A program made the position numbers and the translations under genes. The notes below the pieces were generated by a model. It ran no database searches, was not told the DNA's origin, and saw only the letters and a program-made list of their open reading frames with translations. Shown here in pieces: positions 37,713 through 45,117 of a DNA stretch of 64,000 bases. Each line of letters begins with the position of its first letter. Position 1 is the first letter of the stretch. The DNA comes from Bradyrhizobium neotropicale (lineage in GTDB: Bacteria; Pseudomonadota; Alphaproteobacteria; Rhizobiales; Xanthobacteraceae): assembly GCF_001641695.1 (NCBI RefSeq), contig NZ_LSEF01000028.1:218272-282271 (forward strand), read 5' to 3'.

Positions 37713-38168
37713 ATGTTTCAGCGTATCGTTGACAGCATCAGCGCGTCGACAGGCACGACGGTACGGCTGACGTCCCTCGCCGCCGGCGCCGCATTCGCAC
37801 TCTTCATCACCACATGCTTCCTGTGCGCGGCAGCATTCATATCGGTCCTGCAAAAATATGGTCCCGTGCAGGCATGCCTCGCCGGCGCCGGCATCTTCTT
37901 CCTGCTCACCGTCGCCGCAGCGGCGACGTATTGGGGCTACAAGCGGGCGGTGCAAAAGCGCGCCCGCATCGCCGCCGAGCGCGCCGCGAAGTCGGCGGCG
38001 CAGAGCATGCTGACCGACCCCATGCTGCTCGCGACCGGGCTTCAGATCGTCCGCGCCATCGGTATCAAGCGGCTGCTGCCGATCCTCGCCATCGGCGGCG
38101 TCGCGCTCGGGATCATGGCGAGCCGCGGCGGCGCAGCGGAAGACGCCGCGGCCGAGCCGGCCGAGTAA
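37713..38168 (+). CDS. YqjE-like / holin-superfamily membrane protein
   Basis: This 151-aa protein has two N-terminal hydrophobic helices (TSLAAGAAFALFITTCFLCA and AGIFFLLTVAAAATYWGY) and a third near the C-terminus (LPILAIGGVALGIMA). Topology and position after a DUF883 gene match the yqjD-yqjE pair, whose second member falls in holin superfamily III. No lysis function is implied. GAGGAG lies 7-8 nt before the ATG. It is likely co-transcribed from the EcfG promoter at 37200. Confidence 0.75.
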   Translation: MFQRIVDSISASTGTTVRLTSLAAGAAFALFITTCFLCAAAFISVLQKYGPVQACLAGAGIFFLLTVAAAATYWGYKRAVQKRARIAAERAAKSAAQSMLTDPMLLATGLQIVRAIGIKRLLPILAIGGVALGIMASRGGAAEDAAAEPAE

Positions 38169-38208
38169 GCGCTGGCGGAAAATTCAGATCAGAATCATCC
38201 CGCGGGGA

Positions 38209-38613
38209 TCAGGTCACGCAGCGGCCAGGCTGCAGCAGCTTTGCGACCTCGGTCAGCGAGCTGACCATCGGCTCGCAGGCGATCGTCGGCTTGCTGCGGC
38301 CCTGCTTCTTCAGCAGAGACGGCGGGGGCTTGGCATTGCTGGCATTGCCAGCCTCGATCACCGCAGGAACCCGCAACAGGACCGACGTATCGGCGAGATC
38401 GTTGAGCCGCATCGATACGGTGCGGGTGGGAGTCGCGGCCGGCTTCAGCTCGGCGGCCCGGTCTGCCTTGCCGGCACGATTGACGATATGACTAGGCTTG
38501 TCGGAAATGGCCTGCCAGCGGCTGGCAAGGTCATGGCCGGAGGCGAATTGCACTGCACCAAGCGTCGCGGCAATTGCGACGGCGCCCAAAAATACTTTGT
38601 GAATCTGTGACAT
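38209..38613 (-). CDS. Hypothetical exported protein
   Basis: This 134-aa protein is not recognised. It begins MSQIHKVFLGAVAIAATLGA, a plausible signal or anchor segment, has a Pro/Ala-rich middle, and a C-terminal part with two cysteines (TIACEPM and GRCVT) that may form a disulfide. The start at 38613 has GAGGGA about 10 nt upstream; an in-frame ATG 39 nt earlier is poorer. It converges with the YqjE-like gene. Confidence 0.6.
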   Translation of the reverse strand: MSQIHKVFLGAVAIAATLGAVQFASGHDLASRWQAISDKPSHIVNRAGKADRAAELKPAATPTRTVSMRLNDLADTSVLLRVPAVIEAGNASNAKPPPSLLKKQGRSKPTIACEPMVSSLTEVAKLLQPGRCVT

Positions 38614-38649
38614 TATTGTTCGTCCCTCGCCCCATGGCGATCGGCGGAA

Positions 38650-38874
38650 CAACGCTGCCGGAATGTCCGGGGTTCTCGGGCGCTACGATCACTTAACCGT
38701 GTGCGAAAAAAATCGCGCGGCTCGAGAAATTCGCGCAGCTCAAAAAAATTTGGATCGGGCTTGGAACGACTTTCGCGGCCGGGAGTCGTCTCAACAGCCG
38801 GTTATTCCCCCCTGCCCCATAAACCGGCGACGTAGGGCGCGACTGTGGTGATGCCAGTCGCGCCTTACTTTTTT
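38650..38874 (+). ncRNA. Candidate small RNA ending at a strong terminator
   Basis: The 300-bp gap between two minus-strand genes holds a plus-strand Rho-independent terminator with no convincing gene in front of it. The preceding sequence contains runs of C (ATTCCCCCCTGCCCC), an unpaired anti-Shine-Dalgarno type loop seen in alphaproteobacterial trans-acting RNAs, and A-rich single-stranded stretches. The 5' end is not defined. A 62-codon open frame at 38663-38851 overlaps but lacks a ribosome site. Confidence 0.35.
38832..38874 (+). terminator. Rho-independent terminator of the candidate small RNA
   Basis: A 14-bp stem (left arm 38832-38845, right arm 38855-38868, one G-T pair), a 9-nt loop, then TTTTTT. 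The T tract exists on the plus strand only. Confidence 0.75.
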
Positions 38875-38901
38875 CTGCGGTTTGCTTTTTTCTGCGGTTT
38901 G
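38868..38901. repeat. Exact 17-bp tandem duplication
   Basis: CTTTTTTCTGCGGTTTG occurs twice without a gap, immediately after the small-RNA terminator and 13 bp from the stop codon of the NTF2-like gene. Confidence 0.8.
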
Positions 38902-38914
38902 CTTTTGCCGCAGC

Positions 38915-39514
38915 TTACTTCGCCTTCCCCGCGAGCCACTCCTGCCCTTCGGCATAGAGCTTCTCGACTTCGGCGCCGACAAGGCCCGGCATGTCGCGCT
39001 TGACCTTGTAACCGATCAGCTCCTGCATGTAGGCGAGGTGGCGATACCCCTCGGGCAGCGCGGCCAGAGCCTGCGCATCGAGGGGGAGGATTGCCGAAGG
39101 ATCGACCGGATCGATCCGGTCCTTCTCGTAGATCGGCTGGCGGCGAACAATGCCCCACTTGCTTTGCCGCTTCTCCAGGAAATCGTAGAAGCGTCCGGTG
39201 CAGACGACGTCGCAGAGCACGTCGTGCACCGGCGCGCGCTGCGAGATGGTCATCTTGGTCTGCGCGATGGCGCGCTCGCCGGAAAGATCGATGCTGGTGC
39301 CGCCGAGGAAATGCAGGATGCGCACACCTTTGGCGAATCCTTCCTGGCTGACGCGGATGAAATCCCGCGCCGGGCCCTGAAACCAGGTGGCGGACATCCA
39401 GCATTCCTCGTGCCAGACGGTGGCAAAGCGCTCCCAGTCGCCGGCATCGCGCCAGACCGCCCAGTTCTCGACGAGGTCGCGGATGGCGAGGCGATCGAGC
39501 AGCGGCTGGTCCAT
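38915..39514 (-). CDS. NTF2-like / SnoaL-like domain protein
   Basis: This is a 199-aa soluble protein. The N-terminal 135 residues have the cone-shaped NTF2-like pattern (DRLAIRDLVENWAVWRDAGD, then FATVWHEECWMSATWFQGPA and GRFYDFLEKRQSKWGIVRRQ), common to small ketosteroid isomerase-like enzymes and binding proteins. The C-terminal extension (GYRHLAYMQELIGYKVKRD) is found in a subgroup of unknown function. The ATG at 39514 has GGGAG 8 nt upstream. It is a single gene with a 191-bp gap to phyR. Confidence 0.75.
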   Translation of the reverse strand: MDQPLLDRLAIRDLVENWAVWRDAGDWERFATVWHEECWMSATWFQGPARDFIRVSQEGFAKGVRILHFLGGTSIDLSGERAIAQTKMTISQRAPVHDVLCDVVCTGRFYDFLEKRQSKWGIVRRQPIYEKDRIDPVDPSAILPLDAQALAALPEGYRHLAYMQELIGYKVKRDMPGLVGAEVEKLYAEGQEWLAGKAK

Positions 39515-39705
39515 GAATGCATCTCCCATTGCGTCGCCGCCGCAACGCGGCTGCTGCACGACGTATGAGCAATCCATTCGGCGCCCGTCAAGCGCGGCAA
39601 GCCGCCAGGAAGAACCCGGCAAGAAAAGCCAGCAAGAAAAATCCGGCGCACCCTGCGGTACGCCGGATCAAATCGTCATTACGCGCCGAAGTGCGGGCGC
39701 CTTCC

Positions 39706-40512
39706 TTACGCCGCAGGCGCTTTCGGCGCGCGGTTGCGCGAGTTGCGCTGGAAGAACAGCGCCTGGCTCGCCACCGCCGACACCATTGCGGGCTGAAACG
39801 GCTTCGAGATCAGGAATGCCGGCTCGGGACGCTCGCCGGTGAGGAAGCGCTCCGGATAGGCGGTAATGAACACCACCGGCACCTCGAACGTGCGCAGGAG
39901 CTCGTTGACGGCGTCGAGACCCGAGGAGCCGTCGGCGAGCTGGATGTCGGCGAGGATCAGGCCCGGCCGCTTGTTCTTGGCGAGCGCCACCGCATCCGAA
40001 TGGGTGCGGGCGACGCCGACGACGTTGTGGCCGAGGTTCTTCACCAGGCTCTCGAGGTCCATGGCGATGAAGGTCTCGTCCTCGATGATCAGCACCTCGG
40101 TGGCGATCTCGGCGGCCATCTCGCGTCCCGCGGCGTCGGCGAGACGGCGCGTCTCCGCGACATCGGTGCCGAGGATGAAGGCGACTTCCTCTTCCGAAAA
40201 TCCTTCGAGCGACAGCAGCAGGAACGCCTGGCGCGGCAGCGGGGTGATGTTCGACAACCGCCGCTCCGGCGGCATCGGCAAGGTGGTGACTTCGGAGTCG
40301 TCGTTGACCGAGACCGAATTCCAGATCTGGGTGAACAGCCGGAACAGGCCGGACCGCGGTCCGTGGCTCTCATCGAGCACGGAGGGATCGCCGAGCATGG
40401 CTTCCAACATGGCTGCGACATAGGCGTCGCCGGAGGCCTGGCTGCCCGTCAGGGCGCGTGCATACCGGCGCAATAACGGCAAGTGTTCAGCAACAAGCTG
40501 TGAACGGGACAT
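39706..40512 (-). CDS. phyR: General stress response anti-anti-sigma regulator PhyR
   Basis: This 268-aa regulator joins an N-terminal ECF-sigma-like domain (residues 1-135; RRYARALTGSQASGDAYVAA and PLPRQAFLLLSLEGFSEEE) to a C-terminal receiver (residues 138-258). The phospho-acceptor is D189 in LILADIQLADGSSG. When phosphorylated, PhyR sequesters NepR and frees EcfG. GGAG lies 6 nt before the ATG at 40512. It diverges from nepR-ecfG, the gene order known in Bradyrhizobium, and has a near-consensus EcfG promoter for autoregulation. Confidence 0.96.
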   Translation of the reverse strand: MSRSQLVAEHLPLLRRYARALTGSQASGDAYVAAMLEAMLGDPSVLDESHGPRSGLFRLFTQIWNSVSVNDDSEVTTLPMPPERRLSNITPLPRQAFLLLSLEGFSEEEVAFILGTDVAETRRLADAAGREMAAEIATEVLIIEDETFIAMDLESLVKNLGHNVVGVARTHSDAVALAKNKRPGLILADIQLADGSSGLDAVNELLRTFEVPVVFITAYPERFLTGERPEPAFLISKPFQPAMVSAVASQALFFQRNSRNRAPKAPAA

Positions 40513-40604
40513 CCCCACTCCATTCATCTTCGGGCCAATCCTCAAGTGGACCAAGCGTCAGTTACGGCAGAGGCCAGCCCGGACCTCCCCTGCTCGCCCT
40601 GACT

Positions 40605-40629
40605 TACGCCTGAAACCAAGAAAAGTTCC
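40605..40629 (-). promoter_or_regulatory. Candidate EcfG promoter of phyR
   Basis: On the minus strand GGAAC (40629-40625), 16 nt, CGTA (40608-40605), one mismatch, about 93 nt before the phyR ATG. Confidence 0.5.
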
Positions 40630-40638
40630 GCGGCGGCT

Positions 40639-40663
40639 GGAACTTTTTCTTCGCGCTTGCATT
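40639..40663 (+). promoter_or_regulatory. Candidate EcfG promoter of nepR-ecfG
   Basis: GGAAC at 40639-40643, 16 nt, CATT at 40660-40663, one mismatch, 99 nt before nepR. It starts 9 bp from the divergent phyR promoter. Confidence 0.4.
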
Positions 40664-40742
40664 AGCCCAGTCCAGGGAACGGCTCCCGATTGAGAAAAAG
40701 TCTCTGTTTTGCAGTCACTTAACTCGGGGAAGCGTGGAACAG

Positions 40743-40776
40743 GTCATGAAAGATCTCAAGTCATGAAAGATCTAAA
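40743..40776 (+). repeat. 17-bp tandem duplication over the nepR start, creating a six-codon upstream ORF
   Basis: GTCATGAAAGATCTCAA at 40743-40759 is repeated with one change at 40760-40776. The first copy opens an ORF at 40746 (M-K-D-L-K-S) that stops at TGA 40764-40766, overlapping the nepR ATG at 40763 as ATGA. Confidence 0.75.
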
Positions 40777-40993
40777 GTCTCAAGCCAGCAAGAACACAAC
40801 CCCCGGCAAGGGTGGCCTCACGCCGGAGATTCAGTCCCGGATTGGGCACCAGTTGCGCGCCATGTACGACGATGTCGTGCGGCAGGGCGTTCCCGACCGG
40901 TTCGCGGAGCTCATAAAAAAGCTTGATGCGCCGGGCGCGACACCCCAGGTGGAAAACGATGGGGGAACCAACGACAACCATGGGAGGGACTAA
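40763..40993 (+). CDS. nepR: Anti-sigma factor NepR
   Basis: This 76-aa anti-sigma factor of EcfG has the conserved two-helix core LTPEIQSRIGHQLRAMYDDV followed by QGVPDRFAELIKKLD; both termini are disordered as usual. It inhibits EcfG and is itself captured by phosphorylated PhyR. The ATG at 40763 has no good ribosome site, but overlaps the stop of a six-codon upstream ORF created by the local duplication. Its own stop overlaps the ecfG start (TAATG), so anti-sigma and sigma factor are translationally coupled. Confidence 0.93.
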   Translation: MKDLKSQASKNTTPGKGGLTPEIQSRIGHQLRAMYDDVVRQGVPDRFAELIKKLDAPGATPQVENDGGTNDNHGRD

Positions 40994-41541
40994 TGCCCCT
41001 CACTGAATCCCTGCGCGACGATATCCTGGCGGCCGTGCCGAGCCTGCGCGCCTTCGCCATCTCGCTTAGCGGCAACGCCGATCGCGCCGACGATCTGGTG
41101 CAGGAAACGTTGCTGCGGGCGCTCGCCAACATCGATTCGTTTCAGCCCGGCTCCAACCTGCCGGCGTGGCTGTTCACGATCCTTCGCAACCTGTTCCGCT
41201 CCGACTATCGCAAGCGGCGGCGGGAGGTGGAGGATGCGGAAGGCAACTACGCCAAGACGCTGAAGACGCAGCCGTCGCAGAACGCGCACCTCGAGTTCGA
41301 AGAGTTTCGCGCTGCGCTCGACAAGCTTCCGCAGGACCAGCGCGAAGCACTGATCCTGGTGGGTGCCTCCGGCTTCTCCTATGAGGACGCGGCTTCGATC
41401 TGCGGCTGCGCGGTCGGCACGATCAAGAGTCGCGTCAACCGCGCGCGCTCGAAGCTCGCGGCCCTGCTCTATGTCGACGGCGCCGAGGACTTCGGCCCGG
41501 ACGAGACCGTGCGCGCCGTGATCGGCGGCAGCGGCGGCTAG
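40993..41541 (+). CDS. ecfG: ECF sigma factor EcfG (general stress response)
   Basis: This 182-aa sigma factor of the ECF15 group has a region 2 with DDLVQETLLRALANIDSF and AWLFTILRNLFRSDYRKRRR, and a region 4 with LPQDQREALILVGASGFSYE and GCAVGTIKSRVNRARSKL. It directs transcription from GGAAC-N16/17-CGTT promoters during general stress. Several such promoters lie in this same window. It follows nepR with a 1-bp overlap. Confidence 0.95.
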   Translation: MPLTESLRDDILAAVPSLRAFAISLSGNADRADDLVQETLLRALANIDSFQPGSNLPAWLFTILRNLFRSDYRKRRREVEDAEGNYAKTLKTQPSQNAHLEFEEFRAALDKLPQDQREALILVGASGFSYEDAASICGCAVGTIKSRVNRARSKLAALLYVDGAEDFGPDETVRAVIGGSGG

Positions 41542-41572
41542 CCGGCAGCAGTCAGAACAGCGAGGAAAGGTG

Positions 41573-41640
41573 GAGGTGGCCGCCTGATTGGGCGGCCGCC
41601 TCTACATGCGCGTCTTCCCTTCTCCCCTTGTGGGAGAAGG
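41573..41640. repeat. Two adjacent inverted repeats between ecfG and the kinase gene
   Basis: A 12-bp stem with one G-T pair (41573-41602, 6-nt loop) is followed by CCTTCTCCC / GGGAGAAGG (41618-41640). Neither has a T tract, so bidirectional termination between the converging genes is possible but not clear. Confidence 0.45.
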
Positions 41641-41676
41641 AAAAGGAGCTCGCGGCAGCTTTTACCGCATCCAACT

Positions 41677-43371
41677 TTAGTGCACCGGCCGCACTGGCTG
41701 CGAGAATTTCTCGGTGCGGTCGCGCTCGGTCATGTCGACGACGGTCTCCATCGGCGCGGTCAGTTCGTAGATGTAGGAGGCGTCGGTGAAATAGCGTTTG
41801 GCGGCGCCCCCTAGCGCTTCGGGGGCGACGCGATCGAGCAGGATCAGACCGAAATCGGAATCGGGACGGCGCGTCGCCTCGCTGGTGTTGAACTCCTCCC
41901 AGCGGAAGTGGAAGATCTCCGCGCCCTCTTCGCCCGACACCGTCCAGTTCGCGGTGATGTGCGGATGCTTGCCGACCAGCGACAACCCCTCGTCGGAATG
42001 CGAGGCGAGCTCGAAGAACAGCAGCGACAGGCTTTGCGCTGCGCGCGCGCTCACCGCGATGTCCGGACCGCTGACGGCGATGCGATCGGCATGTGGAATG
42101 GCGCGTGCCTCGAACAGGCCCTTCAGCTTGACACCCTGCCACTGGCTCTCGCTGAGCAGCGAGACCACGTTGGACATGGCGTGGATGCGCCCGATCAACA
42201 GCTCGCGCGCGACATCGATGTCGGAGCCGTGGCGCAGCGTGCGCGTCACGATCGACTGGATCACCGCCAGGATGTTCTTGACGCGATGGTTCAGCTCGTC
42301 GATGACCGCGGTCAGGCGCCGCTCGAAGCCGATCCGCACCTGGATTTCCCGGCTGAGCCTCAGATTGTTGTAGGCGACATAACCGAACAGACCGCAGACC
42401 ATCGCCGTGATGGCGAAGCCGATCGCGGCCACGATGACGGCGGTCTGCTCGGCGCGCCGTGCCGAATTGGTCTTGGCGTAATAGCTGAACTGCCAGTCGC
42501 GGCCGCCGAAGCTCAGCGTGCGCGTCGCCGACGGCGCCGGCCCATCGGCCAAGGCGAGGCGCGTGGAGACCACGCCCTGGTCATTGGCCACGAGTTCGCT
42601 GCCGTCCTTGCGCGGATCCTTCAGCGCCACGGAGAACAACGACAGATCGTCATTGGTCAGCATCAGCGAGGCGAGTTCGTAGGAAAACGTGATGAAGCCC
42701 GCCGGCTCGGTCGCGCCCTCGGGAATGACGGGCGCGGCCACGACGACGCCGACCGGCCCGTTGCCGCGCAGCAGCGGCACCGGGTCGGAGGCGACCGACC
42801 TCTTCTCGACCCTGGCCCGCGTCAGCATGGCGCTGAGAACCGGATCCTGATCGTAGCTGCGGCCGGGCAGCGCCTTGGTCTCGTCGCTGCGCGGCTCGAG
42901 GTCCATCAGCACATCGATCGGCTGGGTGACGGTGGCGGGATCGATCGGCTTGTCGTCGAAGGTGCGTATCTTCGGATTGGGAAAGCCCGCGCCCGCGATC
43001 GCCGCCTGCGCCGCGGCCAGCTCGTTCGGCTTGAGGCGGGCGATCCAGCCGGCCACCACGAAATCGGTCTTGAAGGCGTAGATGGCCGAGCGCAGCGGCT
43101 CCAGCATGTTGGGCTTGATCACGGACGGCGCGCGGAACAGGCCGGAGGCGACGCGCGCGAGCAGCTCGCGCTCGGTCAGCCGGTCCTGCACCAGGCTCGC
43201 ATGCACGTCGATGGCGCGCGCCAGCGCGATGCGGTCGAGCGCCAGCTCCTGGTCGTGCACGCGATAGGCCGCGAGCCCGGAGAGCAGGGCTCCGAGCAGG
43301 GCGATGAAGCCGATGATGAAACCCAGCCGGACCACGCGTCTACTCAGAAGAAAGTGGGAGGTCGGCAACAA
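41677..43371 (-). CDS. Membrane sensor histidine kinase of the HWE/HisKA_2 group with CHASE-type input domain
   Basis: This 564-aa kinase has a first helix near residues 15-35, a large periplasmic CHASE-like domain to about 310, a second helix near 315-340, then the dimerisation and phospho-acceptor segment ELNHRVKNILAVIQSIV with His362. The ATPase part carries IFHFRWEE, the HWE-type element. The N-box reads FFELASHSDEGLSLV and lacks the Asn normally needed for Mg-ATP. Position beside ecfG and group membership make it a candidate PhyR kinase or phosphatase. The start is a TTG without a clear ribosome site and is uncertain. Confidence 0.85.
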   Translation of the reverse strand: MLPTSHFLLSRRVVRLGFIIGFIALLGALLSGLAAYRVHDQELALDRIALARAIDVHASLVQDRLTERELLARVASGLFRAPSVIKPNMLEPLRSAIYAFKTDFVVAGWIARLKPNELAAAQAAIAGAGFPNPKIRTFDDKPIDPATVTQPIDVLMDLEPRSDETKALPGRSYDQDPVLSAMLTRARVEKRSVASDPVPLLRGNGPVGVVVAAPVIPEGATEPAGFITFSYELASLMLTNDDLSLFSVALKDPRKDGSELVANDQGVVSTRLALADGPAPSATRTLSFGGRDWQFSYYAKTNSARRAEQTAVIVAAIGFAITAMVCGLFGYVAYNNLRLSREIQVRIGFERRLTAVIDELNHRVKNILAVIQSIVTRTLRHGSDIDVARELLIGRIHAMSNVVSLLSESQWQGVKLKGLFEARAIPHADRIAVSGPDIAVSARAAQSLSLLFFELASHSDEGLSLVGKHPHITANWTVSGEEGAEIFHFRWEEFNTSEATRRPDSDFGLILLDRVAPEALGGAAKRYFTDASYIYELTAPMETVVDMTERDRTEKFSQPVRPVH

Positions 43372-43662
43372 ACACGGAGCATATGAACGCCGCTCGAACG
43401 GCCAAGTGCCGAAACAGAGTGGACCTCAGTGACGAAGCCAATAATGAAGGAGGAGGCATCAGGACGCAACTTGGGTTGCCCGAAAAGCTTAATTCGCCCG
43501 GCCGATCGTCCGGCCAATACGGCTTTGCTCCGGGCACCAAGATCGTTAATCGCCATGGCGCAAATTTGTTCCGCGGATACAGTTTGGCCGCAGGCGTTAA
43601 CGACCGGAAAAGCCTGCGTTATGTCGTCGCGCACCGCTAGCCGACCTTTCAAACCTCGCTCT
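43372..43662. other. Intergenic region between the kinase gene and ureG
   Basis: This is 291 bp with lower GC. I see no supported gene, terminator or consensus promoter. An 85-codon open frame on the plus strand has unusual composition and no family resemblance. Confidence 0.5.
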
Positions 43663-44286
43663 TCACCCCCCCCTCTTCAAACCACCCTTGGCCTCGATGA
43701 AGCCGACGATGCGGTCGAGCCCCTCGCTCTTCTTCAGGTTGGTCATTACGAAGGGACGCTCGCCTCGCATCCGCTTGGCATCGGTCTGCATCTTCTCCAG
43801 GGAGGCGCCGACATGGGGCGCGAGGTCGATCTTGTTGATGACCAGGAGGTCGGACCTGGTGATGCCGGGGCCGCCCTTGGACGGAATCTTGTCGCCCGCC
43901 GCCACGTCGATGACATAGATCGTGAGATCGGCGAGCTCCGGGGAAAAAGTGGCAGCGAGATTGTCGCCGCCGGACTCGATCAGCACCAGGTCGAGATCGG
44001 GAAACTTTGCGCGCATGTCCGCTACGGCAGCGAGATTCATCGAGGCGTCCTCACGGATCGCGGTGTGCGGACAGCCGCCTGTCTCGACGCCGGCGATACG
44101 GTCCGGCGTCAGCGAGCCCGAGCGCACCAGGAATTCAGCATCCCATTTGGTGTAGATATCGTTGGTGATCGCGGCGATGTCGTAGCGCTCGCGCATGGTC
44201 TTGCAGAGCAGGTCCATCAGCGCAGTCTTGCCCGATCCGACCGGGCCGCCGACACCGACGCGCAGGGGGCCGTGAGATTTAGCCAT
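43663..44286 (-). CDS. ureG: Urease accessory GTPase UreG
   Basis: This 207-aa GTPase delivers nickel to the urease apoprotein with UreE, UreF and UreD. The P-loop is [17 protein letters not shown]. The CPH nickel motif is in [30 protein letters not shown] carries the guanine specificity site. The ATG at 44286 is used because the in-frame extension runs into the palindromic repeat. It is the last gene of the urease unit. Confidence 0.97.
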   Translation of the reverse strand: MAKSHGPLRVGVGGPVGSGKTALMDLLCKTMRERYDIAAITNDIYTKWDAEFLVRSGSLTPDRIAGVETGGCPHTAIREDASMNLAAVADMRAKFPDLDLVLIESGGDNLAATFSPELADLTIYVIDVAAGDKIPSKGGPGITRSDLLVINKIDLAPHVGASLEKMQTDAKRMRGERPFVMTNLKKSEGLDRIVGFIEAKGGLKRGG

Positions 44287-44299
44287 TGATCCGTTCCTA

Positions 44300-44325
44300 T
44301 CGTCGTCCTGGCGAAAGCCAGGACC
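44300..44325. repeat. Dispersed palindromic repeat between ureF and ureG
   Basis: TCGTCCTGGCGAAAGCCAGG core, fifth copy of the family in this window. It sits inside the urease transcription unit. Confidence 0.6.
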
Positions 44326-44394
44326 CATTACCACCGAACTCTATTGTCGCGGCAAGCTGAGGCCACACCGATGCATAGCCACGTGCATTCGTGG

Positions 44395-45117
44395 TTACGA
44401 CCTGAACAGCCGCGTATATTGCGTCTCGTGGCGGAGACTTGCGAGGTCGGCGCGAAACGTCGCGCCGCCGAGATCGTCCAGCGTCGCAAGCAGCGCACGA
44501 TTGGCGGTCGCGGCGACCGCAGCTTCCAGCCTCACCAGCACGCGCTGGCTGTCGGTCTGGCCGAGCGGAATGAGCCGGCTCGCCGCGGAGATCCAGTTCG
44601 AGACCAACGCGTGCAGGAAGGCGTGCAGCGTCGGCGCGAGCGGCACGCCATGGGCGGCCGCGACCACGCCGACAGCGACGGGATAGACCAATGGCGTGCG
44701 GCATGCCGCGACCATGGCATCCAGCCGGTCGGCATCCCACGCCGCTCGCGCGATGTCGACGAAGGCGCGCCCCTGCGAGGTCGTCTCGAGCTGCCGCTCG
44801 CGCGAGGGCACAAAGGCCGCAGCGAGCTCTGCGATCTCGCATAGCGAGGCATCCTTGCCCGCCTCGGCGGCACGATAGGCGTGGACGAGGAAGGTCGCGT
44901 CGCAGAAGCCCGAGCCGTCGCCGAGCATCGCGTCGAGCCAATCGGCGAGCGTCGCGGTGTCGACAATGTCGCCCGCCTCGACCGCCCATTCGATGCCGCT
45001 GGAATAAGAGAAGCCGCCGACGGGAAAGGCCGGCGATAGCCAGGTCATCAGACGATACAGCGCCGCCGCCTCATGCTCGGTCAAACGGCCGGCCTCGACC
45101 GGCTCATTTGTGGTCAT
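44395..45117 (-). CDS. ureF: Urease accessory protein UreF
   Basis: This 240-aa all-helical protein acts as activator or fidelity factor for UreG in urease maturation. Family landmarks are [21 protein letters not shown] near the N-terminus and [16 protein letters not shown] in the C-terminal half. The ATG at 45117 overlaps the ureE 3' end by 14 bp. A longer open frame upstream is only the other frame of the ureE histidine tail. Confidence 0.95.
   Translation of the reverse strand: MTTNEPVEAGRLTEHEAAALYRLMTWLSPAFPVGGFSYSSGIEWAVEAGDIVDTATLADWLDAMLGDGSGFCDATFLVHAYRAAEAGKDASLCEIAELAAAFVPSRERQLETTSQGRAFVDIARAAWDADRLDAMVAACRTPLVYPVAVGVVAAAHGVPLAPTLHAFLHALVSNWISAASRLIPLGQTDSQRVLVRLEAAVAATANRALLATLDDLGGATFRADLASLRHETQYTRLFRS

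Noticed and set aside
37713..38168. Phage lysis holin
   Set aside because: Although the fold class is called holin superfamily, no phage genes are near and the YqjD/YqjE pairing explains it.
38663..38851. 62-codon plus-strand open frame
   Set aside because: No ribosome site, no family, and it overlaps a better-supported noncoding RNA candidate.
40676..40700. Second GGAAC upstream of nepR
   Set aside because: No CGTT-like -10 at 16 or 17 bp.
43383..43640. 85-codon plus-strand open frame between the kinase and ureG
   Set aside because: Composition unlike local genes, no ribosome site that fits, no recognisable domain.
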